A DNA stretch of 15,384 bases, from assembly GCA_030067055.1 (NCBI GenBank), contig JASJAL010000055.1, positions 1-15,384 on the forward strand, in the 5' to 3' direction. The notes under the pieces are model-generated. The model made no database searches. It was not told the origin of the DNA and was given only the letters and a program-made list of their open reading frames with translations. Every line of letters begins with the position of its first letter. The stretch's first letter is position 1. The translations under genes were made by a program, and so were the position numbers. The DNA is from Kiloniellales bacterium. Lineage in GTDB: Bacteria > Pseudomonadota > Alphaproteobacteria > Kiloniellales > JAKSBE01. Below, one piece after another: positions 5,246 through 12,755 of the stretch.

Positions 5246-7999
5246 GTGGAGCCAAGCGTCGCGGGGCCGAACCCGGAACCCCACAATCCCGCTGACGGGG
5301 CAACGGTCGCCTGGCACGCCATGCCGGCCGAAGCCGTGCTGTCCAAGCTCGACGCCCGCGAGGGCGGACTCTCGACGGCCGAAGCCAAACAGCGGCGCGC
5401 CCGCTTTGGCCCCAACCGTTTGCCCAGACCGCGCCAGCCGGGCGCCCTGCGGCTCTATCTCCGGCAGTTCAAGAATCCACTGGTCTATCTGCTGCTGCTC
5501 GCGACCCTGGTCTCCCTGGGCGTCGGAGAGATGGCGGACGCGCTTTTCATCTTCGTCGTGCTGCAATTCAACGCTGCGATCGGCGCGCTGCAGGAGTGGA
5601 AGGCCCAGCGCAGCGCCGCCGCCCTCGACGCCCTGATCCGAGAGGTCGCCGTCGCCCGGCGCGACGGGGTCTGGGTCGAGCTGGACGCCGAGGACCTGGT
5701 ACCGGGCGACGTGGTGAAGCTCGAGTCCGGCGCCCGGATCGCCGCCGACCTGCGCTTGCTGGACGGTCAGGAGCTGCGTGCCGACGAATCCCTGCTGACC
5801 GGGGAGTCGGTACCGGTCGGCAAGGTGCCGGACGAGACCCTGGCGCCGGACCTCCCGGCGGCCGAACGGCGCAACCAGCTCTTCGCCGGCGCGACCCTGC
5901 TGTCGGGACGCGCCCTCGGGGTCGTCGTCGGGACCGGACGCGCCACCGAGATCGGCCGCATCGCCCAGGCCCTGGTCGAGGGCACGGGGGAAGCACCGCC
6001 GCTCGTCCGCCGGCTGGAGCACTTCGGACGGGTCATCGGGCTCGCCACCTTGGTCATGATCCTGGTCCTGGCGACCGTGCAGATCCTCCAGGGCCTGCCA
6101 ATGATCACGGTCTTCCTGGTCGCGGTCGCGCTCGCGGTCGCCGCGATCCCAGAGGGCCTGCCGGTCGCCATTACGGTGGCGCTCGCGATCGCCACCAACC
6201 GCATGCTGCGGCGCAAGGTCATCGTCCGCGCCCTGCCGGCGGTCGAGGGCCTGGGTGCCTGCACGGTCATCGCCACCGACAAGACCGGAACCCTGACCCA
6301 GAACGAGCTGACGGTGAAGCGCCTGCTGATCTTCGATGACCAGTCGGAGCCTCTGAATATCGACATCGCCGGCAGCGGCTATCGAACGCAAGGGGCCATC
6401 AGCCATGACGGAGCCCCGGTGGCGGGACCCACGACGGCCGCGCTCGAAGCCCTGGCCGTCAGCGCCGCTCTCTGCAATGAGGCCAGCCTGCGCCTGACCG
6501 ACGACGGCCCGGTCCACCTGGGCGATACGGTGGACGTGGCCTTCCTTGTTCTGGCCGCGAAGCTGGGCCTCGATCGCGATGCGCTGCGCCGGGAGCAGCG
6601 TACCCTGGCGCGAATTCCCTACGAACCGCAGCATCGCTTCGCCGCCGCGTACACCGCGACGAGCGCCACCTACACGGCCGCCGACCCGGGACGGGCCGCT
6701 GCGCACCTGAAAGGCGCTGCCGAAGTCATCCTGCCGCGCTGCCGGGACCTGGACCAGGCAAAGGTCATGGCCGCAGCCGACAGCCTGGCCGCCGAGGGAT
6801 TCCGGGTCCTGGCGGTCGCCCGGGGCGAGGTCTCCGCCGAGGCCGCCTTGGCGCGCGACGCGGCAGCGCTCCAGGGCCTGGAGCTGCTCGGCATCGCCGG
6901 CCTGATCGATCCGGTCCGTCCTGAGGTTCCGGCGGCAGTCGCGGCCTGCCGCGACGCCGGAATCTCGGTCCGCATGGTCACGGGTGACCATCCCCAGACC
7001 GCCTTGGCCATCGCCCGCGAGTTGGGTCTCGCATCCGAACAAGCCGAAGTTGTGACGGGACGCGATCTCCAAGACCTCGAAACATCACCCGCGCAGTTCG
7101 ACCGGCGGGTGGCGCAGGCTCGGGTCTTCGCCCGGGTCGAACCCGTCCAGAAACTTGCGATCGTCGATTCGCTGCATCGGGCGGATGAAGTGGTCGCCGT
7201 TACCGGCGACGGCGTCAACGACGCGCCGGCGCTGTCCGCCGCGGCAATCGGCGTGGCCATGGGCCGCGGCGGCACCGACGTGGCACGCGGGGCAGCCGAC
7301 CTGGTTCTGACCGACGACAACTTTGCATCGATCGTCGGCGGCATCGAGGAAGGCCGCATTGCCTATGACAACGTCCGCAAGCTGATCTACCTGCTGATCA
7401 CCACAGGCCTTGGCGAGATCGTGCTCTTCCTGCTGGCGATTCTGGCAGGTTTGCCGGTGCCGCTCTTCGCGGCCCAGCTTCTGTGGCTCAACCTGGTGAC
7501 CAACGGCATCCAGGACGTCGCGCTGGCCTTCGAGAAGGGGGAGCCCGAGGTCCTGAAGCGTCGCCCCAGGCCGCCGGACCAGGCCGTCTTCGACCGCCGC
7601 ATGGTGGCTCAGGTCTTGGTCGCCGGGAGTTACATGGGTGGCGTGGCCTTCGCTTTCTTTCTCTGGTGCCTGGAGCGGGGCATGTCCGAGGCCGAAGCTC
7701 GCAACCTGCTTCTCTTGCTGATGGTGATGTTCGAAAACGCCCACGCCATGAACGCCCGCTCGGAGCGGCGTTCGGTGTTCCAGATCGCCCTCTCGGCCAA
7801 CTGGTTCCTGGTGGCGGCCGTGATCGGCGCCCACGGCCTACACCTCTTGGCCGGCTTCGCGCCGGGCCTGGCAGGGGTGCTCGAGATTCAGCCGATCGCC
7901 CTGAGCGAGTGGGCTCTGGTCGGCGTTATCGCCCTCTCGCTGGTCCTGGTGATGGAACTCTACAAGCGCCTCATTCCGCGGTCCGAGACCGAGGACTGA
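5246..7999 (+). CDS. P2A-type cation-translocating P-type ATPase (CtpF/Ca2+-ATPase-like)
   Basis: The 917-residue protein has all P-type ATPase landmarks, numbered from the GTG: TGES 185-188 (actuator), PEGLP with Glu303 in TM4, DKTGTLT with phosphorylated Asp345, TGD 579-581, TGDGVNDAPAL 653-663. The N-terminal cation-ATPase domain and a C-terminal block of membrane helices are present, as in SERCA/PMR1-like P2A pumps. By alignment to SERCA, Glu303, Glu724 (TM5), Asn749 and Thr752 (TM6) and Glu830 (TM8) keep cation-site residues. The positions of SERCA Asn768 and Asp800 are Gly721 and Asn753. The substrate is therefore a cation, possibly not Ca2+. I chose GTG because GGGAGG lies 6 nt upstream; the TTG 23 codons earlier has no proper ribosome site and lies in an FNR-type box. 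It converges on the USP gene with a 3-bp gap. Confidence 0.93.
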   Translation: MEPSVAGPNPEPHNPADGATVAWHAMPAEAVLSKLDAREGGLSTAEAKQRRARFGPNRLPRPRQPGALRLYLRQFKNPLVYLLLLATLVSLGVGEMADALFIFVVLQFNAAIGALQEWKAQRSAAALDALIREVAVARRDGVWVELDAEDLVPGDVVKLESGARIAADLRLLDGQELRADESLLTGESVPVGKVPDETLAPDLPAAERRNQLFAGATLLSGRALGVVVGTGRATEIGRIAQALVEGTGEAPPLVRRLEHFGRVIGLATLVMILVLATVQILQGLPMITVFLVAVALAVAAIPEGLPVAITVALAIATNRMLRRKVIVRALPAVEGLGACTVIATDKTGTLTQNELTVKRLLIFDDQSEPLNIDIAGSGYRTQGAISHDGAPVAGPTTAALEALAVSAALCNEASLRLTDDGPVHLGDTVDVAFLVLAAKLGLDRDALRREQRTLARIPYEPQHRFAAAYTATSATYTAADPGRAAAHLKGAAEVILPRCRDLDQAKVMAAADSLAAEGFRVLAVARGEVSAEAALARDAAALQGLELLGIAGLIDPVRPEVPAAVAACRDAGISVRMVTGDHPQTALAIARELGLASEQAEVVTGRDLQDLETSPAQFDRRVAQARVFARVEPVQKLAIVDSLHRADEVVAVTGDGVNDAPALSAAAIGVAMGRGGTDVARGAADLVLTDDNFASIVGGIEEGRIAYDNVRKLIYLLITTGLGEIVLFLLAILAGLPVPLFAAQLLWLNLVTNGIQDVALAFEKGEPEVLKRRPRPPDQAVFDRRMVAQVLVAGSYMGGVAFAFFLWCLERGMSEAEARNLLLLLMVMFENAHAMNARSERRSVFQIALSANWFLVAAVIGAHGLHLLAGFAPGLAGVLEIQPIALSEWALVGVIALSLVLVMELYKRLIPRSETED

Positions 8000-8002
8000 A
8001 CG

Positions 8003-8845
8003 TCAATGCGACATCAGGGCGGGCACGGTCATGTGCTCCAGCATGTGCTGGGTTACCCCGCCGAGGACGAGTTCGCGCAGCCTGGCATGTCCATAGGCGC
8101 CCATGACGATCATATCGGCGGAACGGTCGGCCAGGTAGGACAGCAGGGTGTCGCCGATGCCGATCTCATGGGACTCCAAGCGCTCCACCTTGACCTGGCA
8201 GCCGTGGCGGGCGAGGTGCAGGGCGATGTCCGCGCCCGGCTCCGGGCCGTGGCCGTCGGCCGTGGCGCGCGGGTTCACAGCGACCACGGTGACTTCCTTT
8301 GCCTGCTCGAGGATCGGCAGGCTGTCGTTGACCGCCCGCGCCGACTCGCGCCCGGCGTCCCAGGCGATCACCACCCGCTCCCCCAAGGTCCCGTTGACAC
8401 CGATGTAGGGGACCACCAGGACCGGCCGGCCCGAGGAAAGGACGACCTCCTCGGCCAGATGGCGGCCGCTCAAGGGGGTCTCATCGGACTCGGGCTGGCC
8501 TACGATCAGCAGGTCTGCGTACCGGGCATGAAGCCCGACCGTGCGCGGCACGTCGGGCTGCAGGCAGCTGTCGATCCGCGTGTCGCTTTCGACACCGGCG
8601 CGTTGCGCCTTCGCCTTGAAGCCTGCGAGAATTGCCTCGGCCTCCTCCTGCACGGTCTTGCGACGCTGCGCGAGGACTTCCGCGGGGACCTGAGCGTAGA
8701 CAAAGCTCGGAATCACCGGCTCGACCACCAGACTGAGCCCGGTCAGATGGGCTCCCTGCCTACGCGCGAAGTCGAGCGCAGCGTCGGCGCGCGCGGCCGA
8801 GGCCGCAGTCTCGTCGAGATGGACCAGGAGGTTCTTGTAAGGCAT
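8003..8845 (-). CDS. Universal stress protein, two tandem Usp domains
   Basis: The 280-residue protein holds two Usp folds: about residues 1-147 (starting YKNLLVHLDET) and 155-280 (starting ERVVIAWD). The second ends with the nucleotide-site loop GAYGHARLRELVLGG (from residue 249). Usp proteins bind ATP or other ligands and support survival under starvation or oxygen limitation; the biochemical role is often unknown. GAGGGA lies 5 nt before the ATG. Its C-terminal 32 residues share 20 identities with the other USP in this window, so the two are paralogues. It may be co-transcribed with a tiny ORF that begins behind an FNR-type box. It lies tail to tail with the ATPase. Confidence 0.93.
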   Translation of the reverse strand: MPYKNLLVHLDETAASAARADAALDFARRQGAHLTGLSLVVEPVIPSFVYAQVPAEVLAQRRKTVQEEAEAILAGFKAKAQRAGVESDTRIDSCLQPDVPRTVGLHARYADLLIVGQPESDETPLSGRHLAEEVVLSSGRPVLVVPYIGVNGTLGERVVIAWDAGRESARAVNDSLPILEQAKEVTVVAVNPRATADGHGPEPGADIALHLARHGCQVKVERLESHEIGIGDTLLSYLADRSADMIVMGAYGHARLRELVLGGVTQHMLEHMTVPALMSH

Positions 8846-8883
8846 ATCGATCCCTCACCTGTTTCGGATCTCTTGCAACCGGA

Positions 8884-8979
8884 TCACCCGACCACCGACC
8901 GAGCTGCGGCCCCATCGGCACGATGGGCGAACTGCAGGGCCAAGAGAAAACCCAGGGCCAGGGTCGAACCGAACCACAA
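8884..8979 (-). CDS. Possible 31-aa single-helix membrane miniprotein
   Basis: From a TTG, the frame encodes a peptide starting MWFGSTLALGFLLALQFAHR, one clear membrane helix, then a short Ala/Arg-rich tail and TGA. It ends 38 bp before the downstream USP start. The frame is open further up; a GTG at 9024 would give 46 residues (extra MDSRSDFLPKPRSGR, basic, a plausible cytoplasmic end). The predicted class II transcript start (about 9016) excludes that GTG and leaves a 37-nt leader to the TTG, like the other promoters here. The ribosome site is weak (GAGG about 10 nt upstream). It could instead be untranslated leader of the USP gene. Confidence 0.35.
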   Translation of the reverse strand: MWFGSTLALGFLLALQFAHRADGAAARSVVG

Positions 8980-9022
8980 CCTGCCCGACCTCGGCTTCGG
9001 CAGGAAGTCCGATCTGCTATCC

Positions 9023-9064
9023 ACGCTAAGGCCGCGAGACCCCAGGCAAAATGATCTGGGTCAA
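9023..9064 (-). promoter_or_regulatory. FNR/FixK-type class II promoter for the miniprotein-USP unit
   Basis: Read on the minus strand the box is TTGACCCAGATCAT (9064-9051), 7 of 8 matches to TTGA-N6-TCAA. The hexamer TAGCGT (9028-9023; T1, A2 and T6 of TATAAT) sits at the class II -10 distance. The predicted start is near 9016, 170 nt before the USP ATG and 37 nt before the miniprotein TTG. The 336-bp gap between usp and the cytochrome gene thus holds a terminator, this promoter and the possible ORF. Confidence 0.5.
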
Positions 9065-9106
9065 TCGCCTCCGCGGAGGAAAGCGGCAGACCGCCCGAAA
9101 GAAAAT

Positions 9107-9143
9107 GCCCTCCGCATTCGGGCGCTAACCTGATGCGGAGGGC
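9107..9143 (-). terminator. Rho-independent terminator of the hyp103-cytochrome unit
   Basis: A perfect 11-bp inverted repeat, GCCCTCCGCAT at 9107-9117 and ATGCGGAGGGC at 9133-9143, encloses a 15-nt loop. On the minus strand it is followed directly by ATTTTCTTTC, a T-rich tail. It lies 38 nt after the cytochrome stop codon. This is the clearest terminator in the window. It insulates the following FNR-type promoter (9064-9023) from upstream transcription. Confidence 0.8.
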
Positions 9144-9181
9144 GAAGTTACCGGGTGTGAACCGATTGGGAGGTCGTCTCG

Positions 9182-9520
9182 TCAGTTCGAATCCAGGCTC
9201 TTGATGTAGGCGACAAGGGATTCGATCTCGAAACGGCTGAGATCGAAATCCGGCATCGGCGGATGCGGCGCCCAGAGCCAGCTACGAAGGCGCTCCTCGG
9301 TGTAGGCCGGATCCTCGGCCATCTTCGGGAAGGGCGGAGCCGCATCGGTGGTCGTCGGCGCGACACCGGGCGCCACCATGTGGCAAGAGCTGCACCATTC
9401 CTTGGCTAGAACTCGCCCTTCTTCCAGGTCCGACGCCGCGCCGGCCGCGCTCAGTGGCAGGAGGACCAGCAGGGCAACGATTGCCGCGGCGAGACTCAGT
9501 TCAGCAGGATTGCTTTTCAC
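9182..9520 (-). CDS. Small monohaem cytochrome c (periplasmic)
   Basis: From the GTG start the product has 112 residues: signal peptide (hydrophobic core about 9-27), haem motif CSSCH at 43-47, a probable axial Met89 in PHPPMPDF, and a C-terminal helix EIESLVAYIKSLDS. This is a class I cytochrome c of the short SorB/c552-like style; partners are unknown. I chose GTG because AAGGAG lies about 10 nt upstream and it gives MKSN at the front of a normal signal peptide. A longer frame from 9556 would add 12 residues and overlap the upstream gene by 56 bp. With the chosen start it overlaps the hyp103 end by 20 bp, which suggests translational coupling. A strong terminator follows. Confidence 0.88.
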   Translation of the reverse strand: MKSNPAELSLAAAIVALLVLLPLSAAGAASDLEEGRVLAKEWCSSCHMVAPGVAPTTTDAAPPFPKMAEDPAYTEERLRSWLWAPHPPMPDFDLSRFEIESLVAYIKSLDSN

Positions 9521-9812
9521 GCAGCGTGCACTCCTTGAATTCAAAGGCATCAGCACTCCTCATCCGTATCGCGTCGAAGGTGCGTTGATCGACGCAGTGA
9601 ACCTTGGCAATGACCATCAGGTCCCCCTCGACCTCACGCTCGACGACCTGACTCAGGTAGGCGACTTCGCAGCCATGCTCGAACTCGATATCGGCGCTCA
9701 AGACACGCTGCCATCCATTCTCCTCTGCCTGGCTCGTCGGCGTGGCAAAAATCGCCAGCACCGCTATCGCCAGAACCTGCGCCAGGGCGGTAAAGAAGAT
9801 CGTCTGCCTCAC
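9501..9812 (-). CDS. Secreted hypothetical protein with four cysteines, 103 aa
   Basis: I do not recognise this family. It has a signal peptide (core about residues 5-23, probable cleavage after TSQA) and a mature part of about 74 residues with Cys48, Cys73, Cys95 and Cys103, the last being the final residue. An even number of cysteines in a periplasmic protein suggests disulfides, or metal binding. It starts with GTG, with GAGGGG and AAGG upstream. Its stop lies inside the start region of the cytochrome c gene, so it is probably a functional partner of that cytochrome (inference). It stands directly behind an exact FNR/FixK-type box. Confidence 0.78.
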   Translation of the reverse strand: MRQTIFFTALAQVLAIAVLAIFATPTSQAEENGWQRVLSADIEFEHGCEVAYLSQVVEREVEGDLMVIAKVHCVDQRTFDAIRMRSADAFEFKECTLREKQSC

Positions 9813-9853
9813 GGCCCTTAACCCCTCTTGAGGACGGGCAAATTCAGATTTGC

Positions 9854-9895
9854 AGTCTCACCCGACGGCGCACAACCTGCATTGATTCAAGTCAA
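9854..9895 (-). promoter_or_regulatory. FNR/FixK-type class II promoter for hyp103-cytochrome c
   Basis: On the minus strand the box is TTGACTTGAATCAA (9895-9882), a full 8 of 8 match to TTGA-N6-TCAA. The hexamer GAGACT (9859-9854; A2, A4 and T6 of TATAAT) lies at the class II -10 distance; AGACTG occurs at exactly the same offset in the hsp20 promoter. The predicted transcript start is near 9847, leaving a leader of about 35 nt before the GTG at 9812. The box begins 10 nt after the stop of the EEP gene, so read-through from that gene is also possible. Confidence 0.65.
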
Positions 9896-9905
9896 GCGGC
9901 CGCGG

Positions 9906-10889
9906 TCAAGCCTCCGGGAGGCGGAATTTCGCCACCAGGGGCGCGTGGAAGGATTCCGGACTCCGGCTGCCTGTGGCGTAGGCAACCAGTTCGTCGCCCA
10001 GGGCCTCGTTGTGGACCTCGATGGCCCGGTGGAATGCCAGCAGAGCCCGGCTGACCAGCATGTGGTCCAGCATCAGGCGCCGGCCCTGGTGCAGCACCGA
10101 GAAACGCTGGGATTCCGGTAGCGCCCGCTCCAAGGGCACCAGGCTGCGGCTTGCCAGCGCACCGTTGCCGGTATCCTCAAGGTCGCCCCGGACTATGCGC
10201 AGTGGGGTTTCCTGGGCCTCTGCGTTGAAGTCGCCGCAGACCGCGATCAGCGCCTCGGGCTCGGCATCGAAGAGCTGATCGACGAGCCGTCTGGCCTCCA
10301 GGGCCTGGCCGCAGCGCTTCAGACTGGCCAGGAAAAAGCCCTCGGCCCAGGCCGGCACCGACTTCCACGCGAAGGCGCCAAGCTTCTGCCCTTCGATGTG
10401 CGCGGCCAGCGGCGCGCGCAGGTGCAGGTTCACGACGTGCAGGCAGCGCCCGCCCGACAGCTCGATCGAGACCTGCAGGATCGGCCGGTCCCAGAGGACC
10501 GGCGCGGCGTCGGACACGGCCGGCTCGGCCGTCACTGGGCGGTAGCTGGCCGGCGGCACCAGGTCGTGATGCAGCTGCCGGCTGGCTACGATCGGCCAGC
10601 GCGAGAGGACCACCAGGTTGTGCTTGTCCGCCGGCGCGCCGCTGTCGCGGCGCTGGCTCCCGGCCCGGTGAAAGCCGGCATAGGCCGTACCCTCAAGCAG
10701 CCGGTCCAGCGCCCGAAGCTGCCGTGGGCTGCCCTTGCCTTCGCGCTGGGCGTTGACCTCCTGCAGGCAGAGCACATCGGCATCCAGCCGTTGGAGTTGC
10801 GGCCGCAGGACCGCAATTCGCTCGGCAAAAGTCGGAGCCCCCTCCGGCTCGTCGTCGAGGTTCTCCAGGTTGAAGCTTGCCAGCCGCAT
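9906..10889 (-). CDS. Endonuclease/exonuclease/phosphatase (EEP) family protein
   Basis: The 327-residue protein shows the EEP order: ASFNLENL with Asn7, CLQEV with metal-binding Glu44, NLHLRAP with His156, CGDFNAE with Asp220 and Asn222, LDHML with Asp275-His276, and a last His315 in ESFHAPLVAKF. Relatives cut DNA/RNA or hydrolyse phosphodiesters and phosphoinositides with Mg2+; the substrate is not readable. The usual SDH motif at the end reads SFH, so the Asp that normally orients the catalytic His is Phe314. No signal peptide is seen, so it is cytoplasmic. It follows the antiporter gene by 21 bp and is probably the last gene of the usp-hyp94-hyp125-antiporter run. Confidence 0.87.
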   Translation of the reverse strand: MRLASFNLENLDDEPEGAPTFAERIAVLRPQLQRLDADVLCLQEVNAQREGKGSPRQLRALDRLLEGTAYAGFHRAGSQRRDSGAPADKHNLVVLSRWPIVASRQLHHDLVPPASYRPVTAEPAVSDAAPVLWDRPILQVSIELSGGRCLHVVNLHLRAPLAAHIEGQKLGAFAWKSVPAWAEGFFLASLKRCGQALEARRLVDQLFDAEPEALIAVCGDFNAEAQETPLRIVRGDLEDTGNGALASRSLVPLERALPESQRFSVLHQGRRLMLDHMLVSRALLAFHRAIEVHNEALGDELVAYATGSRSPESFHAPLVAKFRLPEA

Positions 10890-10910
10890 CGCGCACCGCC
10901 GCCTTCAGCC

Positions 10911-12653
10911 CTAAGAATCCGCGGCGGCACGGGCCACCGGCGCCCGCTGCGGCAGGAGCTCGGCCTCCCGCGTCTGGTCAATCAACTGGTTCACCGCGTC
11001 ACGCGGCGTACCGACCGCCTGCAGCACCTGGCCGGCAAGCTGCAGGCTGGACTCGACGGTCTCCGGAACGACCAGGGTCGCGCCTCGCGCAAGCAGGTCC
11101 GCCGCGTGGGCACGGTCGCGGGCGCGCACGAAAGTCGGCAGTTCCGGCCAGGCGTTGTGGGCGATCTCAAGCAGCTTTCCGGCCGCCCGGAAGTCGTCGA
11201 GAGTGATCACGATGGAGGCCGCGCGTTCGGCGCCGACCCGCTCGAGGACGTCGTGACGGCAGGCATTGCCGAAGTGGACCGGCTGGCCCAAGTCGCGGCT
11301 CATGTGGACCCTGGTCGGATCCAGGTCCAGCGCCACGTAAGGCACTTTCTGGGCATCGAGGAAGCGCGCCACGGTCTGGCCGACCCGGCCGTAGCCGGCG
11401 ATGATGACATGTCCCTCCAGGTCCTCGGTCTCCATGGCGAAATGACCGGACGACCGCATCGACTCCCGGGCGGCCAGGACCTCTGATAGGCGGCGCGCCA
11501 GGGCGGCGACCGGCGGTGTCGCCACCATCGTCAGGCCGGCGACGATGACCATGAACTGCGCCACGGCCGGCGGGATCAGGCCGGCCAGCATCGCCGCCCC
11601 AACGATCACGAAGGCGAACTCGCCGCCCTGCGACAGCAGAAGGCCACAACGCAATGCGATGGCCGGCGGCAGGCGAAAGGCCAGCCCCAGGCCGCCGGCG
11701 ATCGCAGCCTTGATCAGCATCAGTCCGACAACGGAGGCGACGACCCAGAAGGCGCGGTCGGCGACCGCGGCGAAGTCGATCGCCATGCCGACCGAGATGA
11801 AGAAGAGACCAAGCAGCAGGCCTTTGAAGGGCTGGATATCGCTTTCGATCTGATGGCGGAACTCGGTCTCGGCGAGGAGCAGCCCTGCCAGAAAGGCGCC
11901 GCTGGCCATGGAGAGGCCAACTTGATCGGTCGCCCAGGCGGTCCCGATGATCACGAGCAAGGTCATGGCCATGAAGAGCTCGGGGCTGTGCCGCCCGGCG
12001 ACCAGGTGAAACAGGGGCCGCAGGAGAAGGCGTCCCAGGAGGGCGATCACAAGCAGCGCAATGGCGGCGCGGCCGAGCGCGATCAGCAGGCCGAGCGCCA
12101 GCGAGTCCACGCCGCTCTGCGCCTGACTCTGGCCGAAAATGGCCACCATGAAGAGGATCGGCACCACGGCCAGGTCCTGAAACAGCAGGACCGCGAAGGT
12201 CGGCCGCCCGACCGGCGAGGCAAGCTCGCCGCGCTCGATCAGCAGCTGGGTCACGAAGGCCGTCGAGGACAGGGCCAGGGCGGCTCCGACCAGGATCGCC
12301 GCCGCCGGCTGGTTGCCCCAGGCCCAAGCCACCAAAGCGATCGCCACGGCGGAGATCAGGACCTGGAGGGCCCCGAAGCCGAAGACGTAGCGGCGCAGCG
12401 ACCAGAGTCGCTCGACGGATAGCTCGAGCCCAATGGTGAACAGCAGGAAGACTACGCCCAGCTCGGCCAGGCGACGTACGCCCTCGGCGTCTTCGACGAA
12501 GCCCAGGCCGAAAGGCCCGACGATGGCGCCGATCGCCAGGTACACCAGGATCGGACTGGTTCCCAGACGGCGGAAAAGCGGCACCAGGGACACGCTGGCC
12601 AGGAGAAAGACCAGGACCTCGCGCAGGTAGGGGATCTCGTGACCCTCGGTCAT
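10911..12653 (-). CDS. CPA2 family monovalent cation:proton antiporter with TrkA-N (RCK) domain, Kef-like
   Basis: The 580-residue protein has an N-terminal Na+/H+ exchanger domain of about 11-13 membrane helices (residues about 8-385). Characteristic pieces are LAELGVVFLLFTIGLELS and ALALSSTAFVTQLL. A cytoplasmic Rossmann domain starts at His415 with VIIAGYGRVG (NAD-binding GxGxxG, 420-425). No TrkA-C domain follows; the last 15 residues are Ala/Pro-rich. Kef/YbaL-type members exchange K+ (or Na+) for H+ and are gated by nucleotide or glutathione ligands, often under electrophile or redox stress. An AGGGA site lies 5 nt before the ATG. Placement between two hypothetical genes and the EEP gene suggests pH/K+ homeostasis within the stress operon. 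Exact ion is unknown. Confidence 0.92.
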   Translation of the reverse strand: MTEGHEIPYLREVLVFLLASVSLVPLFRRLGTSPILVYLAIGAIVGPFGLGFVEDAEGVRRLAELGVVFLLFTIGLELSVERLWSLRRYVFGFGALQVLISAVAIALVAWAWGNQPAAAILVGAALALSSTAFVTQLLIERGELASPVGRPTFAVLLFQDLAVVPILFMVAIFGQSQAQSGVDSLALGLLIALGRAAIALLVIALLGRLLLRPLFHLVAGRHSPELFMAMTLLVIIGTAWATDQVGLSMASGAFLAGLLLAETEFRHQIESDIQPFKGLLLGLFFISVGMAIDFAAVADRAFWVVASVVGLMLIKAAIAGGLGLAFRLPPAIALRCGLLLSQGGEFAFVIVGAAMLAGLIPPAVAQFMVIVAGLTMVATPPVAALARRLSEVLAARESMRSSGHFAMETEDLEGHVIIAGYGRVGQTVARFLDAQKVPYVALDLDPTRVHMSRDLGQPVHFGNACRHDVLERVGAERAASIVITLDDFRAAGKLLEIAHNAWPELPTFVRARDRAHAADLLARGATLVVPETVESSLQLAGQVLQAVGTPRDAVNQLIDQTREAELLPQRAPVARAAADS

Positions 12654-12755
12654 GCGGTCCCTGCAAACAGGTTTCGCGCAGTGTTCGGGCTTGCGGTCCC
12701 GCGCGTGAGATACCGGACTCGAATAGCCCTAGCCTTTCTTGGGCCGAGCTTGGCC

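Noticed and set aside
5207..7072. Very long reverse-strand open frame inside the ATPase gene
   Set aside because: It is an antisense shadow of a high-GC coding region with Gly/Arg/Gln-rich translation and no domain; the same holds for long frames opposite the antiporter and the USPs.
9521..9556. ATG at 9556 as start of the small cytochrome
   Set aside because: It would deepen the overlap with hyp103 to 56 bp and put 12 residues before a normal signal peptide; GTG 9520 has AAGGAG.
9828..9841. TTGAGGACGGGCAA as a further FNR-type site
   Set aside because: It lacks TTGAC and the TCA core, and lies only 16-29 nt before the hyp103 start, within the predicted transcript.
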